From WQZF01 sp031556405 (GTDB taxonomy: Bacteria > Pseudomonadota > Gammaproteobacteria > Burkholderiales > Rhodocyclaceae), in the NCBI GenBank assembly GCA_031556405.1, contig JAVBTC010000029.1:1-12589 (forward strand): a stretch of DNA of 12,589 nt, given 5' to 3'. Position 1 is the first letter of the stretch. Every line of letters starts with the position of its first letter. The notes beneath the pieces were generated by a model that did not search any database, was not told the origin of the DNA, and saw only the letters and a program-made list of their open reading frames with translations. Shown here piece after piece: positions 1 through 6,887 of this stretch. Made by a program: the position numbers and the translations under genes.

Positions 1-192
1 TGTCTGTTTTTCGCGCTCTCGTCCGGCGGGAAGGGCGAAAAGCATCCGTTTTTTCAAGACAGGCTGATAAAATGATGAAGTCGGCGCCGGTTTCCAACGA
101 CAATAAGAATTCATGGATATTTTTATGCTGTCACAGGATGGGCGCGATGTTTTTCCATGGTTTTTTTTGCGCTTTGCCTCGTTGGAGCCTGT
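1..192. other. Left flank, no gene recognised
   Basis: This stretch before the first gene holds no coding frame I can support. It is richer in A and T than its surroundings, with several T runs at 47-54, 120-124 and 162-170, as expected of a promoter or leader region. A TAAAAT at 68-73 resembles a -10 box, but no matching -35 hexamer lies 16 to 18 bases upstream. I therefore do not call a promoter. Confidence 0.4.
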
Positions 193-1749
193 ATGTTTTT
201 TAATCTATTTTCATCCAAGAAGACGCGCCCCAACCATCCGCTTGCCGACCCCAAGGCGCTGGAACGTGCCATCGGCATTCTGCCGCTCGACGATGCGTTC
301 AAATCGGTCGATAAAGCGGTCACCTGGATCATATCGCTCGATAAATTCGACGATTTCGACGCCGATACCCGTTTCGCGATCGTGCGCAGGATCGACGACA
401 CGATACAGCCGCATCTGGCCAAGCTGACCCGCGATTACCTTACCTCGCCGCGCCTTTCCAAATCCGAGGAAAAACGCCTGTGGACCCTCAACCACGGTTG
501 CTGGAGCACCCTGGCGCGCGCTTATGAGAGCTGCCTGCAACTGGCGTTGCAAAGCGGGGACGACGCTTCGTCCAGAAAGGTGAAGGAAGAGGCGGCGCGC
601 ATTTTCCCGCTGCTCCTGACCCGGCTGATGGCGGCGCTGGGGGCGCTTCTGCGCTGGACGCTGTACCGTTACGCACCGCTGCCCAATGAAATCTGGCCGC
701 GTCTGGGGCGTATTTATCTGCTCGCCGAGGCGAATCAGTGCGCGATCAAAAGAGTGCAGTGTTATCCCGGCATGCCCGGTCTGACCACGGTCAGCGACGA
801 ATATCTGCGCATTCTCGTTTTTCACGCTTCTTCGGTCGACGGCCTGATGCCGCTGCAAATGTCGCTTGCCGATTACCTGCTGCGCTATCTGCTGCCCCAT
901 TTCGTGTTCGCCTCCGAAACCTCGGAAACCTGTGTTTACTGGATCGATGCGGCGAAGCCGATGCCGCCCACGCGTCTGGTCGTCCCCGAAACCCCTTCGC
1001 CCACGCTGCGCCTGATTGGCGCCGGCGTCGTCCCGGGGGTGCTGAGTTCGCTGAAGCAGCAGCTCGAGGCCGGCAACATACCTGCGGATTTTCCGCACGG
1101 CGGCGAGTACTCGGCGCAGATGCTGCTGCCGGTGGTGGAACATCTGACACTCTACTGGGGGGCGCAGCCGCCGCTGCGCGAGCATATCCGTCACCCGATC
1201 CGTGCCCGTGCCGCGGTTTTGAACGGGTTCGACGACAGCTTTACCGTTTTTGCCGGCAATCTCGCGCGCATGGGCAAGGAACGCGCCGCGGAGAGCTGGG
1301 TCGTCGAAAATGCCAGTCTCGGCGGCTTTGGCGCGATGATCGAGAATTTTCAGGGCGATTGGCTCAAGGTCGGCTCATTGCTCAGTATCCAGCCCGAGGG
1401 CAGCGAAGGTTGGCTGCTTGGCGTCGTCCGCCGTTTGACGAAGCTCAGCGACGAACAGACCAGTGTCGGCATCCAGACGCTGGGGCGCCACGCGAAAAGC
1501 GTCGAATTGGTGCCGCGCGTGCGTTCTTACGGCAATGGCGGCAATATCCCGGGCATCTGTCTGGACAACGTCGAGCCCTCCGAGGAAATCCGCGTCGTGC
1601 TGCCCGCGGGAACGTTTCAGACAAAGGAAAAGCTTGAATACTCAGAGAGCGGACGGCGTTTTCTGCTCTCTCCGCTTGATTTTTTCGAACGGGAAGGCGG
1701 CGGCGATTTCGAAATCGGTCGCTACCGGCAGGAAACGCTGTCCGGATGA
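193..1749 (+). CDS. Large protein with C-terminal PilZ-like domain
   Basis: This is a 518-residue soluble protein. The first ~320 residues form a helix-rich region I cannot assign to a named domain. Residues ~333-440 look like a divergent PilZ (c-di-GMP-binding) domain: RHPIR at 333-337 fits the RxxxR motif, and NASLGG at 373-378 fits [D/N]xSxxG. Both are followed by a beta-rich stretch ending in a GVVRR...VGIQTL pattern typical of the barrel. The 36-residue gap between the motifs is longer than usual. The start at 193 is preferred over an in-frame ATG at 157 because GGAG lies 7 bases upstream and the shorter protein begins without a spurious hydrophobic leader. An HDOD gene follows 96 bases downstream on the same strand, so a shared signalling role is plausible. 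The exact function is unknown. The PilZ assignment is my inference from motifs only. Confidence 0.8.
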   Translation: MFFNLFSSKKTRPNHPLADPKALERAIGILPLDDAFKSVDKAVTWIISLDKFDDFDADTRFAIVRRIDDTIQPHLAKLTRDYLTSPRLSKSEEKRLWTLNHGCWSTLARAYESCLQLALQSGDDASSRKVKEEAARIFPLLLTRLMAALGALLRWTLYRYAPLPNEIWPRLGRIYLLAEANQCAIKRVQCYPGMPGLTTVSDEYLRILVFHASSVDGLMPLQMSLADYLLRYLLPHFVFASETSETCVYWIDAAKPMPPTRLVVPETPSPTLRLIGAGVVPGVLSSLKQQLEAGNIPADFPHGGEYSAQMLLPVVEHLTLYWGAQPPLREHIRHPIRARAAVLNGFDDSFTVFAGNLARMGKERAAESWVVENASLGGFGAMIENFQGDWLKVGSLLSIQPEGSEGWLLGVVRRLTKLSDEQTSVGIQTLGRHAKSVELVPRVRSYGNGGNIPGICLDNVEPSEEIRVVLPAGTFQTKEKLEYSESGRRFLLSPLDFFEREGGGDFEIGRYRQETLSG

Positions 1750-1845
1750 GCGAATGGAACAGGCACAAAAGAGGATGCGAAGGCAAAGACGAAGGCAGGT
1801 ATAAGACGCTGTAAAACGCTGAGTACGAAACGGAGGAGACTTTTC

Positions 1846-2730
1846 ATGACAATGCGCGCTTCCCATTCTCCTCCGTTCCCGGAGGTCGGGCAGTGGGTGC
1901 GTTTTCTCAGCGCGGCGGAACTGCCGGTACTGCGCCATACCATGCGGCAGTTGAAAGAGGCGCAGGAGGCGCAGCAGCAGATCAATGCACGCAATATCGC
2001 TGCGATCGTATTGCAGGATCCGCTGCTGATGGTCCGGGTGCTCGCCTATATTCAGCCTTATATCAGCAGGACGCTGCATTCCGATATCACCACCGTTGGC
2101 GGTGCGATCATGATGCTCGGCGTCGAGCCTTTCTTCACGCGATTCGGCGATCTGCCGACACTGGAAGATACCCTGCGCGAGGAACCGCAAGCCCTGCTCG
2201 GCGTGCTTCAGGTAATTCATCGCGTGCAGCGTGCCGCCGCATATGCGCAAAGCTGGGCGCGCTGGCGGCACGATCTCAATATCGAGGAAGTCACCATTGC
2301 CACGTTGCTGCACGATCTCGCCGAGATACTGTGCTGGACGTTCGCTCCGCGTCTTGCCATCGAGATTCGCAATCGCCAGCGCCGCGATAAGACGTTACGC
2401 AGTGTTGACGTGCAGAAGGAAATTCTCGGCGTCAGTTCTTTCGAATTGCAGCGCGCGCTTTGCTCCGTCTGGGCCGTGCCGCAGCTTCTGCAGACGCTGA
2501 TCGACGATACCCGAACGACCCATCCTCGCGTGCGCAATGTCATTCTCGCGATCAATCTCGCGCGTCATTCCGCCAATGGCTGGAACGACGCGGCGCTCCC
2601 CGACGATTTCATCGCGATTGAACGTCTCCTGGGCGTCAACCGCGACACACTGATCAATCTGCTCGGTCTGACCAGCGACCAGATCGCGATGCTTCCCTCG
2701 ATGCCGGCAATGCCGCCGCCGGGCAGCTAG
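1846..2730 (+). CDS. HDOD domain protein
   Basis: This is a 294-residue single-domain protein of the HDOD family, which is related to HD phosphohydrolases and is usually a regulatory output module in bacterial signalling. Visible marks are the hydrophobic helical segment with QDPLL at 57-61, the TTVGGAIMMLG segment at 82-92 typical of HDOD, and LLHDLAEIL at 154-162, which keeps the His-Asp pair. A second helical half follows with SFELQ at 198-202 and an alpha-helical tail. The C-terminus is rich in Met, Pro and Ala. The start is well supported by a GGAGGAG at 1832-1838, seven bases before the ATG. It follows the PilZ-like gene and may be cotranscribed with it. No receiver or GGDEF domain is attached. 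HDOD proteins rarely have a known reaction, so no enzymatic role is claimed. Confidence 0.87.
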   Translation: MTMRASHSPPFPEVGQWVRFLSAAELPVLRHTMRQLKEAQEAQQQINARNIAAIVLQDPLLMVRVLAYIQPYISRTLHSDITTVGGAIMMLGVEPFFTRFGDLPTLEDTLREEPQALLGVLQVIHRVQRAAAYAQSWARWRHDLNIEEVTIATLLHDLAEILCWTFAPRLAIEIRNRQRRDKTLRSVDVQKEILGVSSFELQRALCSVWAVPQLLQTLIDDTRTTHPRVRNVILAINLARHSANGWNDAALPDDFIAIERLLGVNRDTLINLLGLTSDQIAMLPSMPAMPPPGS

Positions 2731-2775
2731 CCGCCTGGATGCGCTTCTTCCCGGTTTTGCCGGCGATTTCCAGAA

Positions 2776-2799
2776 CCCGCGCAGGAGCGGGCTGTCTTT
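2776..2799 (+). terminator. Possible terminator after HDOD gene
   Basis: A 5-bp GC stem (CCCGC at 2776-2780, GCGGG at 2787-2791) with a six-base loop is followed by CTGTCTTTC. It sits 45 bases after the HDOD stop codon. The stem is short and the T tract is broken, so this is weak. It would separate the signalling pair from the transport operon. Confidence 0.3.
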
Positions 2800-2826
2800 C
2801 AACGTGCCGGATTTCAACGTGCCGGA
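2797..2826. repeat. Perfect 15-bp tandem duplication
   Basis: Two identical, directly adjacent copies of TTTCAACGTGCCGGA occupy 2797-2811 and 2812-2826. They lie in the gap between the HDOD gene and mlaE, ending 46 bases before the mlaE start. They could be a duplicated operator upstream of the transport operon or a recent replication-slippage duplication. The first copy overlaps the T tract of the possible terminator. Confidence 0.85.
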
Positions 2827-2872
2827 TCGATTTTGACGATTTGTTATGACGGAAACAGAACGGGCGGGATGA

Positions 2873-4129
2873 ATGAATGCACCGGTTCCGAATTTGCGTA
2901 TAGAGGAAAACGCCGACGGGCGCGGTGGCTGGAAGCTGTTTTTGTCCGGGCGCCTCGATGCCGGAACGGTGGCCCGTTTGTGGCCGCAGGCACTTGCCGC
3001 GGTGCGGGCGCGAATGACACGAATGGCACGAATGGCACGAATGACGGGAGATGGGAAGGGCGATGCAGGCGCGCCGGAGAACCGAATCCTGACGATCGAT
3101 TGCGGCGGCGTCGATTATTGCGACGATACGGGATTTGCGCTGCTGCTCGAACTGCGGCGGCAGGCGCAGGAACGCCCCGGCGCGGCGGTGGAAAAAGAAA
3201 AGCCGGAAAAAGAGGAAAAGGAGGAAAAAAGGGAAAGGGCGGTGGTAGCGGTCGTCGGTCTTTCCGACGCGTATCGCCGGCTTTTCGAACAGTATGACGA
3301 TGCCGACTTCGACGCACCGTCCCTTCCGCCGCGCGCATCGTTTACAGAACAGGTGGGGGCGACGACGGTGCGCATCGTGCGAGATGTCCGCGATCTCATC
3401 GCCTTCGTCGGAGAGCTCGGCCTCGCGCTCGCTCATGCGCTCCGTCACCCGCGCAGCGTGCGCTGGCAGGATACGTTGTCATTCGCCGAGCAGGTCGGCG
3501 CTCGCGCGTTGCCGATCGTATCCCTGATCGCATTCCTGCTCGGCGTCATTCTGGCGTTTCAGTCAGCGGTGGCGATGCGTAAATTTGGCGCCGAACTGTA
3601 CGTTTCCGATCTCCTGGGGCTGTCGCTGTTGCGTGAGCTGGCGCCGCTGATGACAGCGATTCTGCTTGCGGGACGGTCGGGTGCGGCCTTTGCCGCCGAG
3701 CTCGGAACGATGCGGGTCAACGAGGAAGTAGACGCATTGACGACGATGGGGCTGGAACCTGTCCGTTTTCTCGTCGTGCCCCGGTTGCTCGCGGCAGTGG
3801 CGATGACACCGCTGCTGGCGGTTTACGCCGGCGTGATCGGGCTGGCGGGCGGAGCGTTGGTGCTGCAGGCGGGATTCGGGATTCCGCTTTCGCTGTATCT
3901 GAATGAGATCAATTCGGTGGTGCACTGGAGCGATTTCGTCGGCGGTCTCGGCAAGGCGCTGGTTTTCGGAATTCTGGTGGCCGCGGTCGGTTGCATGCGC
4001 GGTCTGCAGGCGAGTACCGGCGCGGCGGCGGTGGGTGGAGCGGCCACCAGCGCGGTGGTGAGCGGAATCGTACTGATCGTGCTGGCGGACGGATTCTTCG
4101 CCTGGCTCTTTTTTCTGCTCGACTGGTAG
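2873..4129 (+). CDS. mlaE: STAS-MlaE fusion, ABC lipid transporter permease
   Basis: This is a 418-residue inner-membrane permease of the MlaE family with an N-terminal STAS domain fused on. In the Mla system it works with an ATPase and an MCE protein to move phospholipids between the inner and outer membranes. The STAS part covers residues ~7-145 and keeps VDYCDDTGFALLL around 80-92, the usual STAS core. The MlaE part covers ~165-418. It has several hydrophobic segments (~213-231, 258-275, 304-335, 361-375, 393-417) and the family hallmark LAGRSGAAFAAELGTM at 265-280, followed by RVNEEVDALTTMG. Two low-complexity inserts disrupt the STAS part: RMTRMARMARMT at 47-58 and EKEKPEKEEKEEKRER at 107-122. 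The mlaF-like gene starts only two bases after its stop. Single-polypeptide MlaB-MlaE fusions are known in this family, so a separate mlaB is not needed. Confidence 0.93.
   Translation: MNAPVPNLRIEENADGRGGWKLFLSGRLDAGTVARLWPQALAAVRARMTRMARMARMTGDGKGDAGAPENRILTIDCGGVDYCDDTGFALLLELRRQAQERPGAAVEKEKPEKEEKEEKRERAVVAVVGLSDAYRRLFEQYDDADFDAPSLPPRASFTEQVGATTVRIVRDVRDLIAFVGELGLALAHALRHPRSVRWQDTLSFAEQVGARALPIVSLIAFLLGVILAFQSAVAMRKFGAELYVSDLLGLSLLRELAPLMTAILLAGRSGAAFAAELGTMRVNEEVDALTTMGLEPVRFLVVPRLLAAVAMTPLLAVYAGVIGLAGGALVLQAGFGIPLSLYLNEINSVVHWSDFVGGLGKALVFGILVAAVGCMRGLQASTGAAAVGGAATSAVVSGIVLIVLADGFFAWLFFLLDW
3011..3046. repeat. Four 9-bp in-frame repeats inside mlaE
   Basis: Four tandem copies of CGAATGRCA (the last ends ACG) encode RMTRMARMARMT within the STAS domain of the permease. 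The middle two copies are identical. The period is a multiple of three, so copy-number change would not shift the frame. Confidence 0.85.
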
Positions 4130-4131
4130 AA

Positions 4132-4956
4132 ATGGCGGGGATGGGGGAAATGATTGCGGAGCCCGCGGAGCGAAGGGACGGCGTGGAAAAACGGGAGGCG
4201 GAACGGCGCGAAATCATCCGCGTCGAACATTTCCGCGCCGGTTTCGGTGGCGAAGTCCTGCTCGACGATCTGAATTTCAGCGTTTACGAAGGCGAAATAT
4301 TCGTCATCCTCGGCGGTTCGGGGTGTGGAAAGAGCACGTTGCTGAAGCATATGATCGGCCTGTATACACCGCTTTCCGGCAGGATATCGATCGACGGCGA
4401 CGACATCGTTACCGCCGAGGGCGCGACGCGGCGCGCGATTCTGCGCCGTTTCGGGGTGATGTATCAGCAGGGTGCGCTGTTCGGTTCGATGAGCGTGATC
4501 GATAACGTGCGCCTGCCGCTGGAAGAATATACGGCGCTCCCGGACGAGGCGATCGAACTGATCGCGCGCATGAAACTCAAACTGGTGCAGCTCGACGGCT
4601 TCGAATGGCATATGCCTTCAGAGTTGAGCGGAGGGATGCGCAAACGCGCCGCGATTGCCCGGGCGCTGGCGCTCGATCCGCGCATCCTGTTTCTCGACGA
4701 ACCTTCCGCCGGGCTCGATCCGCTTACTTCGGCCGAACTGGATCGGCTGATTCTGCGTCTGGCGCGCAATCTGGGAATGACTTTCGTCATCGTCACGCAT
4801 GAATTGCCGAGCATCTTCACGATTGCCGACCGTGTCATCATGCTCGATAAGCGTACACGCACGATCGTTGCCAGCGGACCTCCGCGGCAATTGCAGCAAA
4901 CAAGCGATAATCCATGGGTGCGCCGGTTTCTGGACCGCGCGGCGGAGGATTCGTGA
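4132..4956 (+). CDS. mlaF: MlaF-like ABC transporter ATP-binding protein
   Basis: This is a 274-residue cytoplasmic ATPase that powers the MlaE-type permease encoded just upstream. The order of motifs is complete: Walker A GGSGCGKST at 61-69, Q-loop YQQGALFGSM at 111-120, signature LSGGM at 165-169, Walker B ILFLDEP at 185-191 and the switch histidine in VTHE at 223. QQGALF and SGGMRKR are typical of the MlaF subfamily. The ATG at 4132 lies two bases after the mlaE stop, which points to translational coupling. ATGs at 4141 and 4150 are also in frame, and a GGCGGGG run lies among them, so the exact first residue is uncertain. Residues ~1-28 are a charged extension ahead of the ABC domain. The MCE gene follows 86 bases later. 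Confidence 0.94.
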   Translation: MAGMGEMIAEPAERRDGVEKREAERREIIRVEHFRAGFGGEVLLDDLNFSVYEGEIFVILGGSGCGKSTLLKHMIGLYTPLSGRISIDGDDIVTAEGATRRAILRRFGVMYQQGALFGSMSVIDNVRLPLEEYTALPDEAIELIARMKLKLVQLDGFEWHMPSELSGGMRKRAAIARALALDPRILFLDEPSAGLDPLTSAELDRLILRLARNLGMTFVIVTHELPSIFTIADRVIMLDKRTRTIVASGPPRQLQQTSDNPWVRRFLDRAAEDS

Positions 4957-5042
4957 AATGCATCATAGGAAATCCACTGTCCGGAATTCGCCGGAACCTC
5001 TTTCCACTTGACACTTGAAATTCGGCTGGAAAACTCATTGCC

Positions 5043-6116
5043 ATGTCCTCGCAAAACGCCCGTTTCAATTTCAGAGTCGGCCTTTTCATATTGACGGCGC
5101 TTGCGTTTTTCTTCGCGCTGCTGGTTTTTTTCGGCGGCGGCTCGCTGTTTCAGAAACGGATTCCGATCGAAACTTATTTCGACGAATCGGTGCAGGGACT
5201 CGAAGTCGGTTCAAAGATCAAATATCGCGGCGTGCTGGTGGGCGAGGTTTCACGGATCGGGTTCGTCGCCAACGAATATCCCGTACGGGAAGGCACGCAA
5301 CGGCGCCATTACATTTACGTCGAAGGCTGGCTGGATCCCGCTCTGCTGGGCATGCATCGCTCGGAGGGCGATACGGGCGAACGCACCAGGAGTTTCATCG
5401 CGCACGGATTGCGGACCCGGCTTTCCTCGCAGGGTATTACCGGCGTGTTGTTTGTCGAGCTCGATTTCGTCGGGGCGGAACGTTTCAAGGCACTGCCCAT
5501 CGATTGGGAACCCAGGAATCTTTATGTTCCTTCCGTTCCCAGCACCGTGCATCAGGTATTGCGTGCGAGCGAGACCCTGATTACGCAACTGGGAAAAATC
5601 AACCTGTCGGCGTTGATCGACAATCTCAATGCGCTGGCGCTGACGCTCAACCAGAAAGCGAAGGAGATCGAACCAAGGGTATTGAGCAAGGATTTTCAGG
5701 CGACGACGGCGGAAATCCGCAGTGTCGCGCAGCGCCTCGACCGGTTGCTTGCCGATCCCGATACGCGCCGCCTGCCGCGCGAACTGGCGGGGACGGTCGA
5801 TCAACTGCAACGGGTGGTATCCAGTCCGGAAATGCAGAGTTTGCCGCGTGAGGCCGTCGCGACCCTGAAGAAACTGCAAGCGACGGTCGGGATGCTGCAA
5901 CGGCTGCTTGCCGAGAAGGAGCCCGACGTCGATGCGCTGATCGAGAATCTCCGCCAGACTTCGGAGAATCTGCGCGCGTTGTCGGAAGATGCGAGACAGT
6001 ATCCGGCAGGGGTGCTTTTCGGCGACCCGCCGCCGCGGCCGACCGCGCTTCAGCCTGGCGTTCAACCGCGGACTCCGGCCCGGAATGAATCCGCAACGAT
6101 GGAGCATGTGCAATGA
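5043..6116 (+). CDS. mlaD: MCE family lipid-transport protein (MlaD/PqiB-like)
   Basis: This 357-residue protein is anchored in the inner membrane and reaches into the periplasm, where it is expected to bind or channel lipid for the MlaE/MlaF complex. One transmembrane helix lies at ~12-30. A single MCE domain covers ~41-143 (PIETYFDESVQGLEVGSKIKYRG begins it), and a long helical region at ~165-320 is probably coiled or multimerising. The C-terminus has the proline-rich PAGVLFGDPPPRP segment at 321-333. The size and the helical extension are closer to PqiB-type or long MlaD proteins than to the short E. coli MlaD. The ribosome binding site is weak. The stop codon overlaps the next start as ATGA at 6113-6116, so the lipoprotein is translationally coupled to it. 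Confidence 0.92.
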   Translation: MSSQNARFNFRVGLFILTALAFFFALLVFFGGGSLFQKRIPIETYFDESVQGLEVGSKIKYRGVLVGEVSRIGFVANEYPVREGTQRRHYIYVEGWLDPALLGMHRSEGDTGERTRSFIAHGLRTRLSSQGITGVLFVELDFVGAERFKALPIDWEPRNLYVPSVPSTVHQVLRASETLITQLGKINLSALIDNLNALALTLNQKAKEIEPRVLSKDFQATTAEIRSVAQRLDRLLADPDTRRLPRELAGTVDQLQRVVSSPEMQSLPREAVATLKKLQATVGMLQRLLAEKEPDVDALIENLRQTSENLRALSEDARQYPAGVLFGDPPPRPTALQPGVQPRTPARNESATMEHVQ

Positions 6117-6847
6117 ACGCCCGGCGGTGCAGTCATTCCGTTTCGTTCCTCTTCCCGTCGCGACGTCCGTTTCGGGTGCTGGCGTTTTCTTTCTTCTGCA
6201 CCCAGTTGGGCGCCTGCGGCGGTTTTTAGCAGCCGGCGCCGGAGCGTAGCGCCTACCTGATTCCGCTTTCTTTCCCCCGGCCGTCGGCGGAGGCGGCGAA
6301 AGAAATGGAAACGATGAAAGACGCTGCCGTGCGCATGCGCCTTGGAACCTTTTCCGTCGCCGCGCCCTTTTCCGGCCGCGCTTTTGTTTATCGCGTCGAC
6401 GAGGCGCGCTACGAGACGGACTATTACCATGGGTTTGCCGCGCCGCCGCGAGAATTATTGCGGGAGGCGGCGGTCGAATATTGGCGCGGGAAGGGAATAT
6501 ATCCGAAAGGGGATGACGCCGGCGAAAGCGGCACCGGAGGAGGTTCCTACATACTCAATCTCGAAGTGATTGAACTGTACGGCGATTTCCGCAACAAACG
6601 GACACCGGCCGCCGTTTTGAGTATTTACTATGTACTGATGAGACAGGAAGAAAAAGGGCATAATGTCGTCTTTGAGCGAGGTATCACGGAGCGGCGGGTA
6701 CTTCCACAAACGGATGTTTCCGAAGTGCCGGAGGTTCTGGCGAGAGCTTACGGAGAGGTTCTCGGAATCGCGCTCCAAACCATTTTCGACGATCTGACTC
6801 TGGAAATGCGCCGGCAATCGGCACAATCGGCAGTGCAACAACAATAA
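6113..6847 (+). pseudogene. ABC-transport auxiliary lipoprotein, interrupted by in-frame TAG
   Basis: The reading frame belongs to the ABC-type transport auxiliary lipoprotein family (PqiC/YmbA type, formerly DUF330), outer-membrane partners of MCE systems. It starts at the ATGA overlap with the MCE gene. Codons 1-35 give a basic n-region, a hydrophobic stretch and the lipobox LGAC with Cys35. Codon 39 is TAG (6227-6229), after which the same frame runs to the TAA at 6845-6847. That part carries the family core, GRAFVYR...YETDYYHGF, an EYWRGKG helix and ILNLEVIELYGDFRNK. Both sides of the TAG are in one frame and both are recognisable, so one base substitution explains it, not a frameshift. 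An internal ATG at 6305, with GGAGG 11 bases upstream, could restart translation, but the 180-residue product would lack its export signal. Options are a recent pseudogene, amber readthrough, or a sequence error. Confidence 0.82.
6227..6229 (+). other. In-frame amber codon in lipoprotein gene
   Basis: TAG follows GGC GGT TTT, four codons after the lipid-modified cysteine codon. A single C-to-T change from CAG would give Phe-Gln-Gln-Pro at this spot, which is a plausible linker. Stop codons of the HDOD, mlaE, gloB, alcohol dehydrogenase and GNAT genes are also TAG, so the codon is a normal stop in this organism. Confidence 0.95.
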
Positions 6848-6887
6848 AATCCAATACCTTTATTTGACTTCATCGGTTTCCAAAATC

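Noticed and set aside
211..1194. Long minus-strand open frame opposite the PilZ-like gene
   Set aside because: Composition is Arg/Gln/His-rich, typical of an antisense shadow in high-GC DNA, and the plus-strand frame has clear domain motifs.
1800..1805. TATAAG as a -10 box for the HDOD gene
   Set aside because: No -35 candidate at proper spacing; the gene is more simply read with the one upstream.
3011..3046. Short repeats as a CRISPR array
   Set aside because: Units are 9 bases, directly adjacent, without spacers, and translated inside a gene.
5008..5036. Perfect TTGACA before the MCE gene as a promoter
   Set aside because: No -10-like hexamer occurs 16 to 18 bases downstream (bases there read AAACTC), and the ATG follows within 30 bases.
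6227..6229. Reassignment of TAG to an amino acid genome-wide
   Set aside because: At least five other genes in the window end cleanly with TAG at the expected length, so TAG is a working stop here.
6061..6230. Frameshift rather than substitution as the cause of the lipoprotein break
   Set aside because: The signal peptide and the family core are in the same frame on both sides of the TAG, so no net insertion or deletion is needed despite the nearby five-T run.
5989..6249. 86-residue open frame across the MCE/lipoprotein junction
   Set aside because: It overlaps two recognised frames in another phase and has no family features.
6864..6887. TTG at 6864 as the start of the receiver-GGDEF protein
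   Set aside because: It adds eight residues outside the receiver fold and has no ribosome binding site; ATG at 6888 begins the first beta strand directly.
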